Shown: positions 57,195 through 64,000 of the stretch, in pieces
How positions within the stretch are numbered: position 1 is the stretch's first letter
Layout of the letters: each line of letters starts with the position of its first letter
Assembly: GCF_017114985.1 (NCBI RefSeq)
Contig: NZ_JABXKP010000009.1
Coordinates: forward strand, 33,744 to 97,743
Length of the DNA stretch: 64,000 nt
From: Nostoc sp. JL33
Lineage (GTDB): Bacteria; Cyanobacteriota; Cyanobacteriia; Cyanobacteriales; Nostocaceae
Direction: 5' to 3'
The notes under the pieces: generated by a model
The model's input: only the letters and a program-made list of their open reading frames with translations
Told to the model about the DNA's origin: nothing
Database searches by the model: none
Program-made: the position numbers and the translations under genes

Positions 57195-57544
57195 CTTGAG
57201 CTATGAGCTATCGAATATCCACGTAGGGGCTATCAGCTATCTACTTCAAGCCTGAACTATTAATAATAAGGGCTAATTTGCTTTTTTAAAGTTTAATCTT
57301 GACAGTTTATCTAAAGAAGGGGAGTGGAGAGTGGGGAGTTAGGAGAGACGCGATTAATCGCCTCTGTACAGGAGTGGGGAGTTAGGAGAGACGCGATTAA
57401 TTGCGTCTGTACAGGAGTGGGGAGTTAGGAGAGACGCGATTAATCGCGTCTGTACAGGAGTGGGGAGTTAGAATTCTTCCCCTGCTTCCCCTGCTTCCCC
57501 TGCTTCCTCATCCCCCCTACTCCCTACTCCCTACTCCCTCCTGC
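57195..57544. repeat. Repeat-filled intergenic region: 43-bp palindrome array and short tandem repeats
   Basis: A 43-bp unit begins at 57331, 57374 and 57417, with a partial fourth at 57460. Each unit holds AGACGCGATTAATCGCGTCT or a close variant, a perfect 20-base palindrome. TTCCCCTGC-type 9-mers follow (57476-57508), then CTACTCC heptamers (57518-57540). The array ends at the clpP stop codon. Confidence 0.9.
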
Positions 57545-58156
57545 TTACTCCGGTACTATTACGGAGCTTCGTTCTTCAATCACACGGTCAATTAAACCGT
57601 ATTGTTTTGCTTCTTCGGCAGACATGAAAAAGTCGCGATCCATATCTTTTTCAATCTTTTCTATGGTCTGACCAGTTTTCTCAGCATAAATCCCATTGAG
57701 TTGATGACGAATCCGCAGAATCTCTCTAGCTTCAATTTCGATATCGCTTGCTTGTCCACGGGTGCCACCTGAAGGCTGGTGAATCATAATCCGTGAGTGA
57801 GGCAATGCTAGCCGTTTGCCTTTGGTGCCAGCTGCCAGCAGGAAAGACCCCATTGAAGCTGCTAAACCGACGCAAATAGTCACTACATCTGATTTGATAT
57901 GTTGCATGGTATCAAAAATAGCCATGCCAGATGTAACCATCCCACCAGGGGAATTGATGTATATGTAAATATCTTTACCTGGATCATCTGAGTCCAGATA
58001 CAGCATTACAGCGATAATTTGATTGGCAATTTCATCATCAATATCTCGCCCTAAGAAAATAATCCGTTCCCGGTAAAGGCGATCGTAGATGCTAATCCAA
58101 TCTGTATATTGTCCACCGGGCATCCGGTAAGGAACTTTAGGAACGCCTATAGGCAT
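57545..58156 (-). CDS. clpP: ATP-dependent Clp protease proteolytic subunit ClpP
   Basis: This serine protease of 203 residues has the full ClpP active site: Ser101 in [14 protein letters not shown] and His126 in RIMIHQPSG, with the Asp in the [18 protein letters not shown] region. It is preceded by clpR with about 150 bp between, the classic clpR-clpP3 pair of cyanobacteria. The two form mixed rings with ClpC. Confidence 0.96.
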   Translation of the reverse strand: MPIGVPKVPYRMPGGQYTDWISIYDRLYRERIIFLGRDIDDEIANQIIAVMLYLDSDDPGKDIYIYINSPGGMVTSGMAIFDTMQHIKSDVVTICVGLAASMGSFLLAAGTKGKRLALPHSRIMIHQPSGGTRGQASDIEIEAREILRIRHQLNGIYAEKTGQTIEKIEKDMDRDFFMSAEEAKQYGLIDRVIEERSSVIVPE

Positions 58157-58253
58157 TTTCGTTACTCCGTTTTTAATAATTTGGGGGCGGTGGGAGAGTT
58201 AGGAGTGAGCAGTTGAAAGTTAGAAGTTAAAAGTGAGGAGTGAGGAGTTTTCA

Positions 58254-58295
58254 ATAACTCATAACTCATAACTCATAACTCATAACTCATAACTC
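58254..58295. repeat. Heptamer array ATAACTC x6 (STRR)
   Basis: Six exact heptamers between clpR and clpP. Purine-rich GAGGAGT-type heptameric words flank it (58200-58250). Confidence 0.9.
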
Positions 58296-58304
58296 CTAAC
58301 TAAA

Positions 58305-58967
58305 TTAAAGGACACTGGCAGGGAGCGGAGGATTTGCGAGTTCTTCTTTCTCAAAAACTCGGTCAATCAGCCCGTATTCCTTCGCTTCGTAGGGTGTCAG
58401 ATATAACAGCCGATCCATATCTTTAGTAATTTTTTCTGGGGGCTGTCCAGTGGTGCGATGCAAAATATCAACTAACGCCCCTTTATTTACCAAAACTTCC
58501 CTGGCGCGAATTTGAATATCCGTTGCTTGACCTTGGGCGTAGCTCTTGGGCTGATGCAGGATAATCGAGGAGTGAGGCAAACTAGCGCGGCAACCTTTTG
58601 TACCAGCACTGAGAAGCATCGCTGCCATACCCATTGCGGAACCGACGCAGATGGTGTGGATAGGAGGTTTGATATATTTCATGGTGTCAAAGATGGCGAA
58701 GGCTTCGGTTTCAAAGCCAATGGGTTCGCCACTGTAACCGGAAGTACCGGTGGAGTTGATATAGATTTTAATCGGCTTTTCGGGGTCGTCGGACTGCAAA
58801 AACAACAACTCGGCCACGATTAATTCGGTGACAGCAGGCACCAGTGGCATCCCAATATAGACAATTCGCTCCTTCAACAAGAGGGAAGGTAAATCTGGCG
58901 GCGGTGTCCGGTAGAAGTTATCGCCGTAATATGGGGCTTGAACAGCCTTGATTGGGGAAGTGTCCAT
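58305..58967 (-). CDS. clpR: ClpR, catalytically inactive ClpP paralogue
   Basis: The 220-residue protein keeps the ClpP fold but Gly113 (VGSAMGMAAMLLSAG) replaces the catalytic Ser; His138 is still there. The extra STGTSGYSGEPIGFETEAFA insertion is typical of ClpR. ClpR joins ClpP3 in hetero-rings of photosynthetic organisms. It precedes clpP on the same strand. Confidence 0.93.
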   Translation of the reverse strand: MDTSPIKAVQAPYYGDNFYRTPPPDLPSLLLKERIVYIGMPLVPAVTELIVAELLFLQSDDPEKPIKIYINSTGTSGYSGEPIGFETEAFAIFDTMKYIKPPIHTICVGSAMGMAAMLLSAGTKGCRASLPHSSIILHQPKSYAQGQATDIQIRAREVLVNKGALVDILHRTTGQPPEKITKDMDRLLYLTPYEAKEYGLIDRVFEKEELANPPLPASVL

Positions 58968-59205
58968 AACAACTGATCGCCTGAAACTATGCCGTTAACT
59001 GTAATACATCCTAGCGCGATGCCAGCCTTCCTTAAGGTGCGGATTTCTCCCTAATACTAAAGGCGGCTTCGCATCTGCCAATGCTTGGCTTCTAAGATAT
59101 TCTGATTATATTAGTGTATTTGTGTTGGATAGGTTTTCCGTAGAGTTAAAGTGTTGCTTTGAAGTTATTTTTTTATATGTATATCCTGAATAGGGACTTT
59201 GAGTT

Positions 59206-60462
59206 ATGAAGGTTAATTTGCAGCCTGCCTTGAATGATGGTAATTTGGACGCAAATCAACTGAACAGTCAACGTCAGTTGGGAATTTCGATTTCAGCGAT
59301 CGCCGAAAATCAAGATCGCCATGTGCCCCTGAATTTATGCTTAATTCTCGATCATAGTGGTTCCATGAACGGGCGATCGCTAGAAACGGTGAAAAAAGCA
59401 GCGAATCGTCTGGTAGATAGACTCAAGAGTGGCGATCGCCTCAGTGTTGTAGTTTTTGATCACCGTGCCAAAGTCTTAGTACCCAGTCAAAGTATCGAAG
59501 ATCCAGAGAAAATCAAACAGCAAATTAACCGCCTAACTGCCGATGGTGGGACTGCGATTGATGAAGGACTGCGCTTGGGGATTGAAGAGTTGGCAAAGGG
59601 CAAAAAAGATACTGTTTCCCAAGCCTTTTTATTAACCGATGGGGAAAATGAACACGGTGATAACAATCGCTGTTTGAAATTCGCCCAATTGGCGGCTAGC
59701 TATAATTTGACTTTGAATACTTTGGGATTTGGTGACAATTGGAACCAAGATGTTTTAGAAAAAATTGCTGATGCTGGTTTAGGTACTTTATCTTACATTC
59801 AAAAACCGGAAGATGCAGTGGATGAGTTTAATCGCCTCTTCAGCCGCATTCAAACGGTGGGATTGACTAATGCTTATCTGTTATTCTCCCTGATGCCCCA
59901 TGTGCGGCTAGCGGAACTCAAACCCATTGCCCAAGTTTCCCCAGACACTATTGAGTTACCACTGCAACAAGAAGCTGATGGACGTTTCGCTGTGCGGTTG
60001 GGAGATTTAATGAAAGATGCAGAACGGGTGATTTTAGCTAATATTTATTTGGGACAATTGCCAGCAGGTGAACAAGCGATCGCTAATGTACAAGTCCGTT
60101 ACGATGACCCAGCCGCCAACCAGGTAGGTTTATTTACACCAAATATCCCAGTTTATGCCCATGTAGTCAAAAATTATCAAGCAGACCCGAATCCACAGGT
60201 GCAACACTCTATTTTAGCATTAGCTAAGTATCGCCAAACCCAGTTAGCCGAGACGAAATTACAACAGGGCGATCGCAGTGGTGCAGCGACGATGTTACAA
60301 ACGGCTGCTAAAACTGCCCTACAAATGGGAGATAAAAGTGCGGCGACGGTGTTGCAAACTTCTGCCACCCAGCTACAATCTGGACAAGATTTATCCGAAA
60401 GCGATCGCAAGAAAACCAGGATGGTTTCCAAAACAGTTTTGCAAGATACCCCTCCGACATGA
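59206..60462 (+). CDS. von Willebrand factor A-domain protein, copy 1
   Basis: The 418-residue protein has a VWA domain (about 45-225) with the metal-adhesion site DHSGSMNG in LCLILDHSGSMNGRS, and the later GTAIDEGLRL and TDGENEH sites. No signal peptide is seen. The C-terminal third is helical with a 3-helix ALAKYRQTQLAETKLQQGD and TMLQTAAKTAL repeat-like end. VWA modules bind protein partners via Mg2+. It overlaps the next VWA gene by 4 bp (ATGA). Confidence 0.9.
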   Translation: MKVNLQPALNDGNLDANQLNSQRQLGISISAIAENQDRHVPLNLCLILDHSGSMNGRSLETVKKAANRLVDRLKSGDRLSVVVFDHRAKVLVPSQSIEDPEKIKQQINRLTADGGTAIDEGLRLGIEELAKGKKDTVSQAFLLTDGENEHGDNNRCLKFAQLAASYNLTLNTLGFGDNWNQDVLEKIADAGLGTLSYIQKPEDAVDEFNRLFSRIQTVGLTNAYLLFSLMPHVRLAELKPIAQVSPDTIELPLQQEADGRFAVRLGDLMKDAERVILANIYLGQLPAGEQAIANVQVRYDDPAANQVGLFTPNIPVYAHVVKNYQADPNPQVQHSILALAKYRQTQLAETKLQQGDRSGAATMLQTAAKTALQMGDKSAATVLQTSATQLQSGQDLSESDRKKTRMVSKTVLQDTPPT

Positions 60463-61739
60463 AAGTTAAATTGCTATCGGCGTTAAATGACAATAATGTT
60501 GATCTGGCTCAAACAAGTAGCCAACGTCAACTAGCAATGACGATTTTTGCAATCGCTGGTGAGTTTGACCAAAATCTGCCCCTTAATCTCTGCTTGATTT
60601 TGGATAGAAGCGGTTCCATGCATGGACAACCAATTAAAACGGTGATCCAGGCAGTGGAAGGATTAATCGATCGGTTGAAAGTGGGCGATCGCATCTCAGT
60701 TGTGGCTTTTTCCGGGTCTGCGTCAGTCATTATCCCCAACCAAGCGATTCAAGACCCCGAAAGCATCAAATCTCAAATTAAAAGCAAACTCAGCGCTAGC
60801 GGCGGTACTATAATCGCTGAGGGTTTGGAATTGGGAATTACAGAACTGATGAAGGGGACAAGAGGCGCTGTTTCTCAGGCGTTTCTGCTTACAGATGGGC
60901 ATGGTGATAGCGGTTTGCGAATTTGGAAGTGGGATATTGGGCGAGATGACAACAAGCGCTGTCTTCAATTGGCGCAAAAGGCTGCAAAGCTGAACCTAAC
61001 TATCAACACTTTCGGGTTTGGCAATAGCTGGAATCAGGATTTGCTAGAAAAAATCGCTGATGTCGGTGGTGGGACTTTAGCCCATATTGAACGTCCTGAA
61101 CAAGCTGTGGATCAATTTAGCCGACTGTTTGGGCGGATTCAGTCGATTGGGCTAACTAATGCCTACTTGCTGTTATCTCTAATGCCTAATGTCCGATTAG
61201 CAGAACTTAAACCCATTGCCCAAGTTGCCCCAGACACAATCGAGTTACCAGTGGAACCCGAAGCTGATGGTAGCTTTGCTGTACGTTTGGGAGATTTGAT
61301 GCAGGATGTAGAACGGATAGTTTTGGCGAATATTTATTTAGGACAATTGCCAGAAGGAAAACAAGCGATCGCGCATCTGCAAATCCGTTATGATGACCCA
61401 TTGGTTAATGAACAAGGTTTACTTTCGCCCCTCATGCCAGTGTATGCAGATGTAGTTCGGGCGTATCAACCGACATCTAATCCCCAGGTACAACAATCTA
61501 TTTTAGCATTAGCGAAGTATCGCCAAACCCAGTTAGCCGAGGCGAAATTGCAACAAGGCGATCGCACTGGTGCCGCCACGATGCTACAAACAGCAGCTAA
61601 AACCGCTTTACAAATCGGAGATAAAGGTGCCGCGACAGTCTTGCAAACTTCCGCCACTCGCTTGCAAGCTGGTGAAGAACTTTCCGAAGCAGACCTTAAG
61701 AAAACTAGGATTGTATCAAAGACCGTTTTACAGGAATAG
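60459..61739 (+). CDS. von Willebrand factor A-domain protein, copy 2
   Basis: The 426-residue paralogue of the upstream gene has the site DRSGSMHG and the same domain order and C-terminal ALAKYRQTQLAEAKLQQGD. The metal-site residues remain. A 10-residue insertion (GLRIWKWDIG) after TDGHGDS distinguishes it. Start ATG overlaps the first gene's stop. The pair arose by tandem duplication and probably forms hetero-oligomers. Confidence 0.9.
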   Translation: MKVKLLSALNDNNVDLAQTSSQRQLAMTIFAIAGEFDQNLPLNLCLILDRSGSMHGQPIKTVIQAVEGLIDRLKVGDRISVVAFSGSASVIIPNQAIQDPESIKSQIKSKLSASGGTIIAEGLELGITELMKGTRGAVSQAFLLTDGHGDSGLRIWKWDIGRDDNKRCLQLAQKAAKLNLTINTFGFGNSWNQDLLEKIADVGGGTLAHIERPEQAVDQFSRLFGRIQSIGLTNAYLLLSLMPNVRLAELKPIAQVAPDTIELPVEPEADGSFAVRLGDLMQDVERIVLANIYLGQLPEGKQAIAHLQIRYDDPLVNEQGLLSPLMPVYADVVRAYQPTSNPQVQQSILALAKYRQTQLAEAKLQQGDRTGAATMLQTAAKTALQIGDKGAATVLQTSATRLQAGEELSEADLKKTRIVSKTVLQE

Positions 61740-61768
61740 TAAAAATTGATTTTGTTTGGAGGTGTAGA

Positions 61769-62470
61769 ATGTCAACAATAAACTCTGTTATTGATAAGAT
61801 TGCAATCCTTGCAGAACAGAGTGGTTATATAGGCTGTCTTGAATATTGGAGTGTTTGCGGCGGTTATAATCCAGATTATCCTCCAAGATTAAGTGTTGAG
61901 CAGATCCAGGAACTTACTCAAAATTATCCGTTTCATTTACCATTAGAACTTTGCGAATTATACCAAAGGGGTAATAGTTGTTTGCCTATTGGTGTAAACC
62001 CCAACAAAAATTGGGATTCCTTCGACAGTTATTTTCCATTTGAATTTCCATTGGAAGATGACGAAGTTTTTTTTTCGTTAGGAGAAGCAATTAATATATA
62101 TCGCTCTATAGCCTCTTGGTTAAAGAAGGACGAACACAAATTACAGTTATCAATAAACACAAATAATAGCCAGCAAAAAATTCTAGCTTCTCTTCTGAAT
62201 AGCAATAATTTTTCTTCACGCTTGTTTCCCATTTCTAGCACGGAGAATGGCTTATACGTTGTAGTCGGTAATGAAAAACAACAGGAAACATCACCAATAC
62301 TCTTTTTATGGGAAGATTTAGTAATTTCTATGGAATGCCCAAGCCTTACTTGCATGATGCTAGGAATGGCAGAAGTCATGGAAAGAAAGATGCAGTCACC
62401 AAAGCCTAATGGGTATGAAATCGAAGCTATTTGGCATAAGTATGCCGTCGCAAAAAGTAGTAATCCCTGA
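61769..62470 (+). CDS. SUKH/SMI1-like protein
   Basis: The 233-residue product shows the SMI1/KNR4 (SUKH) N-terminal pattern, with PRLSVEQIQELTQNYPFHLP and LELCELYQRGNSCLPIG and WDSFDSYFPFEF. SUKH proteins often bind toxins as immunity proteins or serve as scaffolds. It follows the VWA pair by 29 bp and may be in the same operon. The last codons and stop lie within the repeated piece duplicated at about 63290. Assignment is moderate. Confidence 0.65.
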   Translation: MSTINSVIDKIAILAEQSGYIGCLEYWSVCGGYNPDYPPRLSVEQIQELTQNYPFHLPLELCELYQRGNSCLPIGVNPNKNWDSFDSYFPFEFPLEDDEVFFSLGEAINIYRSIASWLKKDEHKLQLSINTNNSQQKILASLLNSNNFSSRLFPISSTENGLYVVVGNEKQQETSPILFLWEDLVISMECPSLTCMMLGMAEVMERKMQSPKPNGYEIEAIWHKYAVAKSSNP

Positions 62471-62585
62471 TAAAGCAACAGTTTTATAGCGGTTAGATAG
62501 TTGGATAATGCGTTGGCTTTGCCCGCCGCAGGCATCGCTCAAGTAGGACGATGCAAAAATTAAGGCTTGCTGAATATCTTCATCT
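62459..62585 (-). pseudogene. Truncated duplicate of the DUF433 gene end
   Basis: The sequence on the minus strand reads DEDIQQALIFASSYLSDACG and RIIQLSNRY, equal to the C-terminus of the intact gene at 63302-63565 with a few changes. The N-terminal part is absent. The duplicate begins at GTAATCCCTGAT (62459), which recurs near 63290. Confidence 0.8.
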
Positions 62586-62594
62586 GGAGTCCCT

Positions 62595-62840
62595 ATGAAA
62601 GCAATTAAAGTTATGGCAACCATTGATGAGCATGGGCAACTTACTTTAGATCATCCCTTAATGACTGATAAGAACAGTCGTGTTGAAGTAATTGTCCTGA
62701 TCGCAGAAGCAGCAGAAATTGATGAAAATGAGCCATCTAAAAAAGTGATTGTAGAAGATTTTCGTCAAGCTTGGCATGAAGCTATGACCGGACAAACGAT
62801 TCCCGTGGCTCAACTTTGGGAAGGACTTGAAGATGTCTGA
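62595..62840 (+). CDS. Putative antitoxin of a RelE-type module
   Basis: The 81-residue protein starts MKAIKVMATIDEHGQLTLDH, an AbrB/RelB-like beta start seen in cyanobacterial antitoxins, and has an acidic tail (QLWEGLEDV). It overlaps the next gene by 8 bp in antitoxin-first order. It would neutralise the toxin and bind its own promoter. Confidence 0.8.
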   Translation: MKAIKVMATIDEHGQLTLDHPLMTDKNSRVEVIVLIAEAAEIDENEPSKKVIVEDFRQAWHEAMTGQTIPVAQLWEGLEDV

Positions 62841-63198
62841 GCAATCGTTTATTCAAGTTGAAACCGCGCCAACGTTCAACCGAAATATACGCACCCTCGC
62901 CAAGAAATATCGGAGTATTCGTAATGATATACAACCCGTAATTGAACAACTTCAACGGGGAGAGTTACCTGGAGATCAAATATCTAAGATTGGTTATGCA
63001 GTTTTTAAGCTGCGAGTCCGAAATAGCGATGTTCAAAAAGGTAAAAGTGGTGGCTACCGTCTGATTTATTACATTAAAACAGCAATGGGGATTATTCTGC
63101 TCACTATTTATACTAAATCCGAACAAGCTGATATGGCAGCAGATGACATTAGGAGCATTATTACTGAGTATGAACAAAGCGCAGTTGAAGACCAATAA
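62833..63198 (+). CDS. RelE/ParE-type toxin
   Basis: The 121-residue protein (ATG 62833; a TTG start two codons upstream is weaker) has the RelE pattern: TFNRNIRTLAKKYRSIRNDI, KLRVRNSDVQKGKSGGYRLI and YIKTAMGIILLTIYTKSEQA. The conserved RxxxxxxGYRLIYY core fits the RelE superfamily. It follows the antitoxin gene with an 8-bp overlap. Confidence 0.85.
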   Translation: MSEQSFIQVETAPTFNRNIRTLAKKYRSIRNDIQPVIEQLQRGELPGDQISKIGYAVFKLRVRNSDVQKGKSGGYRLIYYIKTAMGIILLTIYTKSEQADMAADDIRSIITEYEQSAVEDQ

Positions 63199-63301
63199 AA
63201 TTTATAGAACAATACCTCATAGAATATAGGCGGATACCATCGGCTAACTTAGTTTAGCTTTTATAAATTCCAAATCTTTGTCGATTACTGGTAATCCCTG
63301 A

Positions 63302-63565
63302 TTAAACAACAGTTTCATAGCGGTTAGGTAGTTCAATGATCCGTTGGCTTTGCCCGCCGCAGGCATCGCTCAAGTAGGACGATGCAAAAATTAAAGCTTG
63401 CTGAATATCTTCATCTTCTAATTCGGGAAACTCCTGGCGCAGTTCTTCTCGATTAGGATAGGTAGCTAATAACTCAATCACTCGACGAACGGTAAGGCGA
63501 AGATTACGAATAGAGGGCTGTCCATTCATGCGATTAGGATTGCTGATGATGCGATCTAATTTCAT
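63302..63565 (-). CDS. DUF433 protein, antitoxin-like
   Basis: The 87-residue protein has the DUF433 (VapB-like winged helix) signature: DRIISNPNRMNGQPSIRNLR, VRRVIELLATYPNREELRQE and FPELEDEDIQQALIFAS. DUF433 proteins are commonly antitoxins of PIN- or DUF5615-type toxins; no toxin partner is directly downstream. Its end has been copied to 62459-62585. Confidence 0.88.
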   Translation of the reverse strand: MKLDRIISNPNRMNGQPSIRNLRLTVRRVIELLATYPNREELRQEFPELEDEDIQQALIFASSYLSDACGGQSQRIIELPNRYETVV

Positions 63566-63810
63566 GGAAGTAACCCTAGCTCCTTACGAAAATTATGGTC
63601 GTATATAACTTCATGGTATTGCTTATTTTTAGCTTCTTATTTCCGCCCAATTTTATAAGCAAATTACTGATTAATATCATTTAGGCATTATAGCGGTTCC
63701 CGCATGGGTAAGGTACAAAAAGAAATAATTAACTACAAATAAACGTTACACCAAAATTAATGCGTGAATTAGTTAAATAAACTAGCAAACAAGCGAGTTT
63801 AGTAATTCAA
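63566..63810. other. Short intergenic region, nothing recognised
   Basis: About 245 bp between the DUF433 gene and the 63-bp minisatellite. No hairpin or gene was found. Confidence 0.6.
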
Positions 63811-64000
63811 ATGCCATTTGGCTTGCGGAAAACACCGAAATGAGAAAGCAATAAGGCATTTTGAGTAAGCAATATGCCATTTGGCTTGCGGAAAATACCA
63901 AAATGAGAAAGCAATAAGGCATTTTGAGTAAGCAATATGCCATTTGGCTTGCGGAAAATACCAAAATGAGAAAGCAATAAGGCATTTTGAGAAAGCAATC
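63811..64000. repeat. 63-bp minisatellite running off the right edge, made of three 21-bp subunits
   Basis: ATGCCATTTGGCTTGCGG starts at 63811, 63874 and 63937: an exact 63-bp period. Each period splits into three 21-base subunits that line up: ATGCCATTTGGCTTGCGGAAA, ATACCAAAATGAGAAAGCAA plus T, and AAGGCATTTTGAGTAAGCAA plus T. The first copy carries two changes (ACACCG for ATACCA). Frames read through on the minus strand but with no plausible start, so it is treated as noncoding. Confidence 0.92.

Noticed and set aside
60177-61657. Several minus-strand frames within the VWA genes
   Set aside because: Antisense shadows of strongly biased VWA coding sequence.
63811-64000. Possible CRISPR array at the right edge
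   Set aside because: The whole 63-bp period is conserved, so there are no unique spacers.

Overview
The window looks like chromosome of a filamentous, probably heterocyst-forming cyanobacterium of the Nostoc/Anabaena type. The evidence is the very frequent HIP1 octamer GCGATCGC, heptanucleotide tandem repeats (STRR type), a type IV pilin gene followed by an O-GlcNAc-transferase-like gene (the pilA-ogtA arrangement known from filamentous cyanobacteria), a clpR-clpP pair, SpkB-like kinases with pentapeptide repeats, and DUF4112/DUF4327 proteins. No rRNA, tRNA or CRISPR array was seen.

Layout. 1-9.4 kb: end of a TPR gene, a 21-bp minisatellite, pirin, Dps, an aldo/keto reductase, an SLH-fasciclin-beta-barrel envelope protein, an O-methyltransferase, then a decayed patch holding a frameshifted zeta-toxin-like gene and a restriction-subunit remnant. 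10-13.8 kb: a minus-strand group with sucrose-phosphatase, ruvA, a YihY membrane protein, DUF4112 and an alpha/beta hydrolase. 13.8-15 kb: a repeat-rich gap with an 84-bp minisatellite and a 94-bp MITE that still has its target duplication. 15-26.2 kb: a 1240-aa hybrid histidine kinase, xseA-xseB, a YefM/RelE-type toxin-antitoxin pair, recA with a LexA-like box, an SpkB-like kinase and a squalene/phytoene-synthase-family enzyme. 26.2-29 kb: mobile DNA, namely a MITE-like element, a solo TnpB element with an intact catalytic triad, and a broken Uma2 gene beside it.

29-49.8 kb is the most interesting part. Two tandem pilin genes (789-bp duplication) encode proteins identical over 149 residues; all seven amino-acid differences lie between the two C-terminal cysteines. 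They are followed by ogtA. Converging on ogtA is a minus-strand run of about 12 glycan genes: pseB, pseC, an SpsF-type cytidylyltransferase, a pseG-pseH fusion, pseI, a methyltransferase, a FemAB/GNAT-like acyltransferase, a second SpsF-type transferase, a Gfo/Idh/MocA oxidoreductase, a DegT aminotransferase, a glycosyltransferase-like protein, and a 1570-aa protein joining a CDP-glycerol-transferase-like region, a methyltransferase and an OGT/SPINDLY-like region. I infer a pseudaminic-acid-type sugar pathway, perhaps with a second activated sugar, next to pilin and O-glycosyltransferase genes. Decoration of pili or another surface protein is the leading but unproven idea.

49.8-64 kb: DUF4327, an FHA-kinase/PP2C-phosphatase pair, a TnpB remnant, a class I aminotransferase, a DnaJ-domain protein, clpR-clpP, two tandem VWA proteins with a SUKH-like neighbour, a RelE-type toxin-antitoxin pair flanked by a direct duplication of a DUF433 gene end, and a 63-bp minisatellite running off the edge. 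The three minisatellites (21, 84 and 63 bp) all resolve into 21-bp subunits.
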